From an uncultured Prevotella sp. (GTDB lineage Bacteria; Bacteroidota; Bacteroidia; Bacteroidales; Bacteroidaceae): a DNA stretch of 18,905 nt. Location: the NCBI GenBank assembly GCA_905196835.1, contig CAJJWN010000052.1, positions 1 through 18,905 of the forward strand. The letters are read 5' to 3'. Position numbers and translations under genes: made by a program. The notes below the pieces were generated by a model that saw only the letters and a program-made list of their open reading frames with translations, did no database searches and was not told where the DNA came from. Shown here piece after piece: positions 1-7,050 of the stretch (position 1 is the stretch's first letter; every line of letters starts with the position of its first letter).

Positions 1-303
1 GCTATTGCTATTGCCCGTAGGCTTTTTACCTTCTGCCGCGCACGCGGCGCGCATGGACGGCGAAGGCTGCGCGTTTTTGCGGCGTAGGCGTAACGCGCGG
101 GCGGCTCTGTCACGGTTCGCCGATGTATCCGAATATGGCGCTGCCTCCGTAGGGGTGAACGTACGACGGCCGCCGGAAATCTTGTTTTCTTACTTCTTAC
201 TTTCTTACTTTCTTGGTAGCAGCTCGCAGCATTGCGTAGGCGCCGACATATTAATAAACTTTAACCACCAAAGCATAAGAAAACAAAAAAACGGGGGCGG
301 GGG
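1..303. other. gene-free left flank, GC-rich then repeat/AT-rich
   Basis: I see no credible gene here. Bases 1-180 are GC-rich with short palindromic patches (around 38-54) and the word GCGTAGGCG occurs at about 83 and again near 235. Bases 181-216 are a TAAGAA-type repeat. Bases 217-303 become AT-rich and end in two runs of five G separated by one C (293-303), just before the nitroreductase promoter. The plus frame is open from base 5 into the nitroreductase gene, but its peptide has no domain I recognise and it runs through the simple repeat, so I treat it as non-coding. Confidence 0.5.
181..216. repeat. TAAGAA/TTCTTA simple repeat
   Basis: On the plus strand the segment is a pyrimidine-rich series of TTCTTAC and TTTCTTAC words. 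On the minus strand it reads as repeated GTAAGAA with an ACAAG end. The same vocabulary (AAGAAGTAAGAAACAAG) appears at the right end of the window near 18762-18795 and, inverted, at 18892-18905. It is an intergenic low-complexity repeat; function unknown. Confidence 0.6.
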
Positions 304-335
304 TTGTGCGTTATGGCCGATTTGTGATAAATTTG
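304..335 (+). promoter_or_regulatory. promoter of the nitroreductase gene
   Basis: TTG at 304-306, a 21-nt spacer, then TAAATTTG at 328-335 fits the Bacteroidota promoter (-33 TTG/TTTG, -7 TAnnTTTG). Transcription would start near 342, giving a leader of roughly 27 nt before the ATG at 369. The -33 element directly abuts the G-rich tract at 293-303. Confidence 0.65.
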
Positions 336-368
336 CAGCATATACTGACTCTCTAAAACGACAACGAC

Positions 369-1001
369 ATGGAAAAGAACAAAATCATTACCGCGGCCTG
401 CGCCGCAGTGTTCGGCCTGACGGCCTTGTGCGGAACGGCCGGCGCACAGGAGGCGGCCCTGCCGCAGCCAACTCAAAGCAGCGTGGCGGGCAGCCTGACA
501 AAGGCCCTGCAAGACCGGCGCTCCACACGCACGTTTACAGACGCCACGCTGTCCGACCAGACGCTCTCCGACCTGCTGTGGGCGGCCGACGGCGTAAACC
601 GCAAGGACGGCCGGCGCACGGCCCCGTCGGCCATGAACCGGCAGGACGTTACCATCTACGTGGGCAAGGCCGACGGCACGTTCAGGTATGACGCGGCGGC
701 CAACAGGCTGGTGAAAATCGGCGGGGGCGACCTGCGCAAGGCGGCGGCCGGCCGCAACAAGTTCGTAGCCACGGCTCCGGTTGTGCTCGTGATAGCGTCT
801 GACACGGGGCTTACAGGCGGCAACATGGGCATAAGCGGGCTCAACGTGGGCGCGGTGGTGCAGAACGTCTACCTGTACTGCGCGGCCAACGGGCTGGCTA
901 CCGTATGCTGCTATGCAGGCGAAGCGCCGAAGGACATGCAAAAGTTTCTCGGCGTAAGGGAAAGCGTCGTGCCGCTGGTTTACATGCCGGTAGGGTACTG
1001 A
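369..1001 (+). CDS. exported nitroreductase family protein
   Basis: This 210-residue protein starts with a Sec-type signal peptide (positive MEKNK, hydrophobic core to about residue 21, likely cleavage after GTAGAQ near residue 27). The remainder fits the nitroreductase/SagB-type flavoprotein fold. An Arg/Ser-rich FMN-phosphate motif RRSTRTF lies at 50-56, followed by APSAMNRQ at about 85-92, the central VGAVVQNVYLYCAANGL helix near 160-176, and the terminal VPLVYMPVGY strand typical of these enzymes. The family are FMN-dependent NAD(P)H oxidoreductases, usually acting as dimers; the substrate here is unknown. About 180 mature residues is at the short end for the family. The ATG at 369 is chosen because it gives a clean signal peptide about 27 nt after the predicted transcription start. 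The gene is monocistronic and converges on the ABC permease gene. Confidence 0.8.
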   Translation: MEKNKIITAACAAVFGLTALCGTAGAQEAALPQPTQSSVAGSLTKALQDRRSTRTFTDATLSDQTLSDLLWAADGVNRKDGRRTAPSAMNRQDVTIYVGKADGTFRYDAAANRLVKIGGGDLRKAAAGRNKFVATAPVVLVIASDTGLTGGNMGISGLNVGAVVQNVYLYCAANGLATVCCYAGEAPKDMQKFLGVRESVVPLVYMPVGY

Positions 1002-1003
1002 GA

Positions 1004-1085
1004 AGTGAAAAATTAAAAATGAAAAATGAAAAATGAAAAATGAAAAGTGAAAAGTGAAAAATGAAAAGTGAAAAATGAATAATGA
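1004..1085. repeat. TGAAAAA-type low-complexity repeat
   Basis: Directly after the nitroreductase stop the plus strand is about 80 bases of variants of TGAAAAA and TGAAAAG, ending in TGAATAATGA. It is purine-rich and AT-rich, unlike the GC-rich genes on either side. Its right end is the left arm of the inverted repeat described at 1069-1137. Confidence 0.75.
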
Positions 1086-1137
1086 GGCATACGCCATACA
1101 GTAATCCGTAAGGCGATTATTCATTATTCATTTTTCA
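1069..1137. terminator. long inverted repeat between convergent genes, possible bidirectional terminator
   Basis: Bases 1069-1085 and 1121-1137 are perfect reverse complements (17 bp) around a 35-nt loop. A second copy of the right arm lies at 1156-1172. The structure sits between two convergent genes, where a two-way terminator is expected. However, the stem is AT-rich and the loop long, so termination is an inference. Confidence 0.4.
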
Positions 1138-1215
1138 TTTCCGTAAGGCGATTATTCATTATTCATTTTTCATTTCCGTAAGGCGATTATTCATTTTTCA
1201 TTTTTCATTATTCAC
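1106..1215. repeat. 35-bp tandem repeat, two perfect copies plus a partial third
   Basis: The unit begins CCGTAAGGCGATTATTCATT and ends in TTTTTCATTT. Copies occupy 1106-1140 and 1141-1175 without difference. A third copy starts at 1176, keeps the CCGTAAGGCGATTATTCA part and then diverges into related TTTTTCATT words up to about 1215, just before the permease stop codon. It is an array of a conserved GC-containing core plus simple sequence. Confidence 0.8.
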
Positions 1216-1217
1216 TT

Positions 1218-2465
1218 TCATTCGTATCTCATCGACCTTGCCGGGCGCACCCTCGAGGCGAGGTAGCTCGGGGCGACGAGCACAATGACGCTGACTATGA
1301 GCGTTGCGGCATTGAGCAGAAGTATCGCCCAGGGGTTGAACTCTACGGGAACTACGTCAACATAATACGTCGCGGCGTCGAGCTTTACTGCGCCCGTAAG
1401 CTTCTGCAGCAGCATAAGGCCGAGCCCTGCGGCGTTGCCTATGAGCATACCCTTGCCTATTATGAACACGGCGAACCACAGGAACGTCTTGCGCACGGTG
1501 CCGCCGCGCGCGCCGAGGGCCTTGAGCACGCCTATCATCGACGTGCGCTCGAGGATTATGATGAGCAGCCCGGAAATCATTGTGAAGCCTGCCACGCAGA
1601 GCATGAGGGCGAGGATAATCCATACGTTGAGGTCGAGCAGGTCGAGCCAGGTGAAGATTTGCGGGTTGGAATCCTGCACGGTTTCCGACGAATAGGTCTC
1701 TCCGTAACGGTCGGTAGTGCGGTTGACCTTCTTCACCAGCGCCTCTTCAACGGCGTCCACGTTGCCGAAATCGCTAACGGCAAGCTCCGCCCCGCCTGCC
1801 TGGCCGGGCTCCCAGCCGTTCAGGCGGACGGTAGTGTAAAGGTCGGCGAAGCATACAGCCTCGTCAAACTTGGAAAGGTTTGTCTGATAAACGCCCGAAA
1901 CGGTAAAGCGGCGGACGCGCACCCCGCCGCTGTCTATGAAGTAAGCGAACACCTTGTCGCCTGCGGCCAGCCTCAGCTTGTCGGCCATCAGTTTGGATAT
2001 GAGTATCTTGTTGTGCGCTACGGAGTCGCTGAACGCCGGGATGCTGCCGCTTACAAGGTTGCCGTGTATGAACGTAGTGTCGTATTCGGCCGCTACCCCC
2101 TTGAACGCTACGCCGAGAAAATCGCTGTCGGTCTTCAGTATTCCCTGCTTGAACGCGTACCTCTGCACATGCTTGACGCCGCCTACAGAGCGCAGCACGG
2201 CCATCATGCTGTCGTCAATGCAAATGGGACGGGTGTCCCTGCCGTGCAGTGACATGAAGTTGGCTACGGTTATGTGGCTGCCGAAACCTACCACCTTGTC
2301 GCGTATGGTGTGCTTGAAACCGAACACCACGCTTACCGAAACAAGCATAACGGCAAGCCCTATGGCTACTCCGGCGGTGGCTATGCGCATGGCCGGGCGG
2401 CTCACTTTGCGCCGGGCGTCGTTGGCGGAATAGATGCGCCTCGCTATGAACAACGGCAGGTTCAT
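1218..2465 (-). CDS. LolC/LolE-family ABC transporter permease (FtsX/MacB-type)
   Basis: This 415-residue inner-membrane protein has the layout of the lipoprotein-releasing LolC/LolE and MacB/FtsX family. A short cytoplasmic N-terminus is followed by TM1 (about 28-49), a large periplasmic domain (about 50-280), then TM2 (282-305), TM3 (328-353) and TM4 (378-402). The segment after TM2, ERTSMIGVLKALGA (306-319), is the family's conserved coupling region that contacts the ATPase. Known homologues extract lipoproteins from the inner membrane and hand them to the outer-membrane sorting pathway. No ATPase or LolA gene is adjacent, so LolE-like function is inferred from family. The ATG lies inside the stop of the upstream aminotransferase gene (ATGA), implying translational coupling. 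The protein ends VRPARSMRYE, typical of the family. Confidence 0.85.
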   Translation of the reverse strand: MNLPLFIARRIYSANDARRKVSRPAMRIATAGVAIGLAVMLVSVSVVFGFKHTIRDKVVGFGSHITVANFMSLHGRDTRPICIDDSMMAVLRSVGGVKHVQRYAFKQGILKTDSDFLGVAFKGVAAEYDTTFIHGNLVSGSIPAFSDSVAHNKILISKLMADKLRLAAGDKVFAYFIDSGGVRVRRFTVSGVYQTNLSKFDEAVCFADLYTTVRLNGWEPGQAGGAELAVSDFGNVDAVEEALVKKVNRTTDRYGETYSSETVQDSNPQIFTWLDLLDLNVWIILALMLCVAGFTMISGLLIIILERTSMIGVLKALGARGGTVRKTFLWFAVFIIGKGMLIGNAAGLGLMLLQKLTGAVKLDAATYYVDVVPVEFNPWAILLLNAATLIVSVIVLVAPSYLASRVRPARSMRYE

Positions 2466-3667
2466 TCTTCGTCCACCCTCCCCGGATAAGCCTCAAGCGC
2501 CTTGCGCAGCACGAACAAGGCCCGCATGAGGTCGTCTTTCTTCAACACGTATGCTATCCTCACCTGGTTGCGCCCTGCCCCGGGAGTGGTATAAAAGCCT
2601 GACGCCGGAGCCATCATTACCGTCTCTCCTTCATAATTGAAATCCTCAAGACACCAGCGGCAGAACTTCTCGCTGTCGTCAACGGGCAGCTTCGCCACGG
2701 TATAAAACGCTCCCATGGGGATTGGCGAATATACTCCCGGTATCCGGTTAAGCCCGTCAATGAGGCATTTGCGGCGTTCCACATACTCGTCGTACACGTT
2801 GCGGTAATACTCTTCGGGCGCGTCGAGTGAAGCCTCGGCGGCAATCTGCCCGATGAGCGGCGGCGAAAGGCGCGCCTGGCAGAACTTCATAACGGCGCGG
2901 CGCACCTCTTCGTTCTTGGTGATGAGCGCGCCGATGCGTATTCCGCACTCGCTGTAACGCTTGCTTACGGAGTCGATGAGCACCACGTTCTGCTCTATCC
3001 CCTCAAGGTGGCAGGCGCTAATGTAAGGCGAGCCGGTGTAGATGTACTCACGGTAAACCTCGTCGGAAAACAGGTAAAGGTCGTATTTCTTCACGAGGTC
3101 GCGTATCTGGTGCATCTCGCGCCGCGTGTAAAGGTAGCCCGTAGGGTTGTTCGGATTACATATGAGTATGGCGCGCGTGCGCTCGTTTATCAGTTCCTCA
3201 AACTTCTCTACCTTGGGCAGCGAGAAGCCTTCCTCTATTGTCGTGGCGATGGTACGTATCTTAGCGCCTGCCGATATGGCAAAAGCCATGTAGTTGGCGT
3301 AGGCCGGTTCGGGCACGATAATCTCGTCGCCGGGATTGAGGCACGACATGAAGGCGAACAGCACGGCCTCGCTGCCACCGCAGGTGATGATTATGTCGTC
3401 GGCCGTTACATTGATGTCGTACTTCTTGTAATACGACACCAGCTTCTCCCTGTAGCTCAAATATCCCTGCGACGGCGAGTATTCAAGGATGGTGCGGTCG
3501 ATGTTGCGTATGGCGTCGAGCGCAACCTGCGGCGTAGGCAGGTCCGGCTGGCCTATGTTAAGATGGTAAACCTTTATTCCGCGCTTCTTAGCCGCAGCGG
3601 CCAAAGGCGCAAGCTTGCGTATCGGCGACTCCGGCATTTCCAATCCGCGGACAGATATCTGGGGCAT
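2462..3667 (-). CDS. pyridoxal-phosphate aminotransferase, class I/II
   Basis: This 401-residue protein is a fold-type I PLP enzyme of the aspartate aminotransferase superfamily. Visible landmarks are LNIGQPDLPTP (36-46), the CGGSEA turn near 96-101, NPNNPTG (171-177, with the Asn that contacts PLP), SDEVY (201-205, with Asp that binds the pyridine nitrogen) and SVSKRYS with the Schiff-base Lys236. These are followed by GIRIG (242-246) and a C-terminal VRIAYV whose Arg should bind the substrate carboxylate. It transfers an amino group between an amino acid and a 2-oxo acid in the cytoplasm; the substrate cannot be read from the sequence. It has its own promoter and overlaps the downstream permease gene by 4 bp. 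Length is normal and no key residue is missing. Confidence 0.88.
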   Translation of the reverse strand: MPQISVRGLEMPESPIRKLAPLAAAAKKRGIKVYHLNIGQPDLPTPQVALDAIRNIDRTILEYSPSQGYLSYREKLVSYYKKYDINVTADDIIITCGGSEAVLFAFMSCLNPGDEIIVPEPAYANYMAFAISAGAKIRTIATTIEEGFSLPKVEKFEELINERTRAILICNPNNPTGYLYTRREMHQIRDLVKKYDLYLFSDEVYREYIYTGSPYISACHLEGIEQNVVLIDSVSKRYSECGIRIGALITKNEEVRRAVMKFCQARLSPPLIGQIAAEASLDAPEEYYRNVYDEYVERRKCLIDGLNRIPGVYSPIPMGAFYTVAKLPVDDSEKFCRWCLEDFNYEGETVMMAPASGFYTTPGAGRNQVRIAYVLKKDDLMRALFVLRKALEAYPGRVDEE

Positions 3668-3699
3668 GGTTATTGTCTTTTTATTATTTCAAACGGCGG

Positions 3700-3731
3700 C
3701 AAAGTTACAAAAAACAATTGTAATAAGCCAA
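3700..3731 (-). promoter_or_regulatory. promoter of the aminotransferase-permease unit
   Basis: Read on the minus strand: TTG at 3731-3729, a 21-nt spacer, then TAACTTTG at 3707-3700, matching TAnnTTTG. The leader to the ATG at 3667 would be about 26 nt. It lies in the 78-bp gap after the porin gene. An AT-rich weak inverted repeat followed by a T-run overlaps it and could be the porin terminator, but that is marginal. Confidence 0.65.
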
Positions 3732-3745
3732 TAAAACAACAATTA

Positions 3746-6085
3746 TCAGTTAAAGAAGTTCCACGACACGCCAAAGCGGAATATCCTTCCATTGACGGGA
3801 TAATGCGGCACAAGGAAACTGTCGCCGCTGCTGGCGTTGACGTGGCTCATCATCACGAAGAAGCGCGTATGCTTCAAGTGCATGTTGGCATAGGCGTTGA
3901 CGATGGGGTAATTGCCTGTCTCCACGTTGGCCGCCCCGTTGTCCTGGACGGTGAACTGACCGAGAGCCGGACTGTAGTCGAGTGCCTTGTACTTGGTGAA
4001 GAAGCGCGCATCGGCTCCCAAGTCAACAGTGAGCACCTTGGCGATTTTGAAGTGCAGGAACAGGTTGGTGTACACATTTAGCATCGGCACGGGCAGCACG
4101 TCCTCGTCGCTCGACTTCTGATAGGTAACGACGTTCTGCCAGTTGAGCGGCCCGAAGCGGAAGTCCTGCGCCAGCTGCAATGTAAGCAGGCTGATGTTCT
4201 TGCCGCTCTGGCGCACGGAAACAGTGTTGCCGCTGCGTCCAAAGTCTTCAGTTATGTTGTAACGCTGCGCGAAATACGTATAGTTCTGAAGGTTGTCGTA
4301 AGCCACGCGCAGCTTTGTCTTAGTGCGTTTCAGCGAGAACAGCCCCTCGATGTGCGTGCGCAGTTCCTGGTCCAGTCCGCCGTTGTCCCACCATAAGTGC
4401 CTTGAATGGTAATGGCGGTAATAGAACGTAGGGTTCAACCTGTGGAAGAAAGCGTTGGCGGCAAGCGTCACCGTGTCCTTGAACAGGCGGAAGTTGAGGT
4501 CGGCCTTGCCGTCAATCTTCAGCTGTCCGGCATCCTCACCCATGAGCCAGAACTCTCCCGTGACGTTGTAATGCAACGTCTTGCCCTGCGCCTTGAGCAA
4601 CTGTCCGCCCACGCTAAGGTTGTGCTCGTTGTACGACATGCGGCCACCAACGGAGTCAGGCAGGGTGAAATGCCTCAAATCCGATGTCACGAAAGCCCTC
4701 AACCCGGCCTTAGCCCACTTGTTAAAGCCTTCGAGCAAGGCCACGGCGAAGGTGTTTTTCAGCGAATAATGCGTCGTGCGGTCGTATATCGAGTCGCCCG
4801 GCAGCTTCTCATGCACGGGATAAGTGTTTGCATAATAGCCTTCAGGCGTGTCGTAAGCCTGGTATATGCGCTCATAGTTGTCGAACTTCAGGGTATGTAT
4901 GAAGCTCGTCACGGGCACATACTCGTCCTTCATCCACGTTGTGTCCCCCTGCATCTCGGCCGATTGCTTGGCGTCGGCGGCAAGCAGGCTGTCGGCCGCG
5001 GCCTTGTCAACGGATATGCGTCCGCCCGACGTCTTCACGGTGTCGGCAGGCTCGTTGCCCGCTATCACGGCGTCGTCAGGCCTCCCGGAGAACGTCTTTT
5101 GCTCGTCAAACTCGTCTTCGTCAAACTCCCTTCCTTCCTCTTCGGCCTTCTTGCGGGCCTCCTCCTTGGCCTTCTTTGCGGCGTTCTCCTTCATCGAAGC
5201 CATGGCGAATTTCTTGGCCTTGATTTCGTCTTCGGTCATCTTCACCTTGCGGCTGAAGCCGAAGCTGTAACGGTGGGAGAAGAAGATATGCTGGTTGTCG
5301 TTGCGGTTCCAGTTCTCCTGGAGCACCGTAGGTATTTCGTCATTGCGGAAGTTGTCCTCAAAGGATTCCGGGTGAGTGATATACTGGTCGTCCGTAATAC
5401 CGCCGTTCTCGGTCACCTTCTCGTGGTTGGTGGAGAACAACAGGTGGGCCTGGTAACGCTCGCCGAGATAAGAGCCGTACATCGAATAATTGAAGTGGGA
5501 CGTGCTCTGGTTCTGGAAATAGCCGCGGCCGTACAGGTAATCGAACTTGAAACCTACGCCGAGACGCTTGCCTACGTTGACGCCGAACAGGGCCTTGAAG
5601 TGGTCTTCACCGTTAGTCCTGTTGCCGCATGTATTATAAGAAAGGTTGGTGATGGGCGACAACGTGTTGGTGAAATGAAACTTGTCTACCGGGGTTATGA
5701 AGTAGTCATAGGGCTGGGTGAACATGAACTGCTGCTGCTCTCCGCGGTCTATGAATATGCGGTTGATGCGCGGCGAGCCGAGGTTGCCCAGCGTATTGTA
5801 CTCTCCGCGCAGGCCTTCGGTGAATATGGAGTTCATGTACATGTGGGGCAGCGTGTCAGGTTCGGCGGCGATGCGCTCGCCAAAACGCTCGTCAACCGTC
5901 CACACCTTCAGCCCCTTGGGTATCTCCTTGTGCCCCTGCGAGAGCGAGTCGCGCCGCGAGCTGCGGCTCTCGCTTGAGTTGGTGAACTCGCCCTGGTCGG
6001 TCAGTTGGTTGAAGCCCTGCGCGCCGGCGGGCAGACATGACAACACGAGCAGCACTGACAGGGCAAAGATTAGCCTTGCTTTCAT
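3746..6085 (-). CDS. large putative outer-membrane porin (Porin_10-like)
   Basis: This 779-residue exported protein resembles the Bacteroidota putative porin family. The start is the ATG at 6085 because it gives a signal peptide (MKARLIFALSVLLVLSCLPAGAQ) and overlaps the upstream stop as ATGA; an in-frame extension upstream lies inside the neighbouring gene. After the signal come an Arg/Ser-rich segment and long alternating beta-strand sequence with aromatic girdles, as in an outer-membrane barrel. The C-terminus (RIFRFGVSWNFFN) carries an aromatic-rich last strand like those recognised by the BAM machinery. Residues about 284-330 form a highly charged Lys/Glu/Asp, probably helical insertion that interrupts the barrel pattern. 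It is the third gene of a unit with a DUF4468 protein and a small membrane protein. Substrate unknown. Confidence 0.75.
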   Translation of the reverse strand: MKARLIFALSVLLVLSCLPAGAQGFNQLTDQGEFTNSSESRSSRRDSLSQGHKEIPKGLKVWTVDERFGERIAAEPDTLPHMYMNSIFTEGLRGEYNTLGNLGSPRINRIFIDRGEQQQFMFTQPYDYFITPVDKFHFTNTLSPITNLSYNTCGNRTNGEDHFKALFGVNVGKRLGVGFKFDYLYGRGYFQNQSTSHFNYSMYGSYLGERYQAHLLFSTNHEKVTENGGITDDQYITHPESFEDNFRNDEIPTVLQENWNRNDNQHIFFSHRYSFGFSRKVKMTEDEIKAKKFAMASMKENAAKKAKEEARKKAEEEGREFDEDEFDEQKTFSGRPDDAVIAGNEPADTVKTSGGRISVDKAAADSLLAADAKQSAEMQGDTTWMKDEYVPVTSFIHTLKFDNYERIYQAYDTPEGYYANTYPVHEKLPGDSIYDRTTHYSLKNTFAVALLEGFNKWAKAGLRAFVTSDLRHFTLPDSVGGRMSYNEHNLSVGGQLLKAQGKTLHYNVTGEFWLMGEDAGQLKIDGKADLNFRLFKDTVTLAANAFFHRLNPTFYYRHYHSRHLWWDNGGLDQELRTHIEGLFSLKRTKTKLRVAYDNLQNYTYFAQRYNITEDFGRSGNTVSVRQSGKNISLLTLQLAQDFRFGPLNWQNVVTYQKSSDEDVLPVPMLNVYTNLFLHFKIAKVLTVDLGADARFFTKYKALDYSPALGQFTVQDNGAANVETGNYPIVNAYANMHLKHTRFFVMMSHVNASSGDSFLVPHYPVNGRIFRFGVSWNFFN

Positions 6086-6330
6086 TTCATGAAACGGAAT
6101 ACACATTCTACAATCTTGAACAGCATCGAGGCAAGGATGATTACCGTGCCGGCCTCGCGGCCGCACTGGTAGAACACCACCACGCCTACTACGGCGCCCA
6201 CCATAAAGATGATGTTGAGCACGTTGCGCAGCACGATGTAGCGGTCGTCACCGCCGCCTCGCCTGTGCCTTGGGCGCATTTCCGTGGCGGTATTGTCTTG
6301 GTTGGTTGTCATTTGTCCGTTGTTTGTCAT
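6082..6330 (-). CDS. small two-helix membrane protein, unknown function
   Basis: This is an 82-residue protein I do not recognise. A polar, positively charged N-terminus (to about residue 30, with RPRHRRGGG) is followed by two hydrophobic helices (about 33-54 and 61-79) joined by the short polar link QCGREAG; the C-terminus is FRFMK. The positive-inside rule suggests that both ends face the cytoplasm. It begins 15 bp after the DUF4468 gene and its stop overlaps the porin start (ATGA). A gene of this size kept in such tight spacing is unlikely to be a chance ORF. A second in-frame ATG at 6312 would shorten it by six residues. A role in making or servicing the porin is a guess from position only. 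Confidence 0.65.
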   Translation of the reverse strand: MTNNGQMTTNQDNTATEMRPRHRRGGGDDRYIVLRNVLNIIFMVGAVVGVVVFYQCGREAGTVIILASMLFKIVECVFRFMK

Positions 6331-6345
6331 ATTGCCGATTGATAA

Positions 6346-6993
6346 CTATTGAAGCACAGCCTCGCGGATGACGCTGAAAAGGTAGTCCTTGCGGTCTACC
6401 GTCTTGCGGCGGAACTTGGCCGAACCGGGCAACAGGCGCGTCTTCTTCTTGTTCAAGGCGTGCTTGTCGTCAATCCATTCTTCCGCCTTATACACATAGC
6501 CGCCGCCGGGCTCGCGCCCTTCCTCGTAACGGTAAGATATGCGGCTCATGGTTACGTTGAGGTGGTTGTCCGCGCAACTGGCTATGAGCGTGTAATAGAA
6601 CTTGGTCCTGTCGAGCGCGAAAAACTTGTCGGTGAACACCAGCCACTCCCTTATGGTAGCCACAACCATGTGCTCGGCCTTGTTGACAAGAGCCACGCAG
6701 CTGCCTTCTATCTGGTTTTCGGTCTTGGTAAGGTCGGTGAAGCATTGCAGCATCAGGGCGTAAATCTGGTCGGCCGACTTGCCCGGCACGTCAACGTCCA
6801 TCGTCCACACCACCTTGCCGTCCACCTCGGTGACGGCTCCGGCCAGGTATTTAGCGTCAGGATTGGGCTTCTCCGCCTTCTGTTCCTTCACCTTTTTGCC
6901 GGCATCACCGGCAGCGTCAGGCCTCTCCCAAACGCCCTGCGCCACCGCCGCCAGCGGCATGAGGCACACGGCAAGAATTAAAAACAGTCTCAT
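6346..6993 (-). CDS. exported DUF4468 domain protein
   Basis: This 215-residue protein starts with a clear signal peptide (MRLFLILAVCLMPLAAVAQG, cleaved near residue 19). A Lys/Glu-rich linker follows, then a domain that fits DUF4468 (TBP-like fold), a Bacteroidota family of unknown function. Landmarks are the VDVPGKSADQIYALML segment, the ALVNKAEHMVVATIREWLVF strand region, YYTLIASCADNHLNVTMSRISYRY, and a C-terminal part with AEEWIDDKHALNKKKTRLLPGSAKFRRKTVDR, which I associate with this family. It should act in the periplasm or envelope. The open frame extends upstream to 7134, but the ATG at 6993 is chosen because it gives the signal peptide and lies 20 nt from the promoter -7 element at 7014-7021. 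It is the first gene of the porin unit. Confidence 0.75.
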   Translation of the reverse strand: MRLFLILAVCLMPLAAVAQGVWERPDAAGDAGKKVKEQKAEKPNPDAKYLAGAVTEVDGKVVWTMDVDVPGKSADQIYALMLQCFTDLTKTENQIEGSCVALVNKAEHMVVATIREWLVFTDKFFALDRTKFYYTLIASCADNHLNVTMSRISYRYEEGREPGGGYVYKAEEWIDDKHALNKKKTRLLPGSAKFRRKTVDRKDYLFSVIREAVLQ

Positions 6994-7013
6994 TGCAAGC
7001 GTAAATATTTGTG

Positions 7014-7050
7014 CAAAGTTACGAATTTTATAGCGAGAGCCATAACAAAA
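7014..7050 (-). promoter_or_regulatory. promoter of the DUF4468-porin unit
   Basis: On the minus strand TAACTTTG occupies 7021-7014 and a T-rich TTTTG lies at 7050-7046, a 24-nt spacing that is slightly long for a Bacteroidota promoter. The predicted leader to the ATG at 6993 is only about 14 nt. No other promoter is evident upstream of the small membrane protein or the porin, so all three genes probably share it. Confidence 0.55.

Noticed and set aside
261..1124. 287-codon minus-strand frame across the nitroreductase
   Set aside because: Its N-terminal part is a translation of the simple repeat (repeating Phe/His/Ser) and the rest is antisense to a gene with a signal peptide and family motifs.
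1106..1215. 35-bp tandem units considered as a CRISPR array
   Set aside because: The copies are directly adjacent with no unique spacers and no cas genes are present; it is a simple tandem repeat.
4406..5977. 523-codon plus-strand frame antisense to the porin gene
   Set aside because: It mirrors the codon pattern of the porin on the other strand, has no domain, and is rich in Val/Leu/His/Arg as expected for the complement of a GC-rich gene. The porin has a signal peptide, barrel pattern and operon context.
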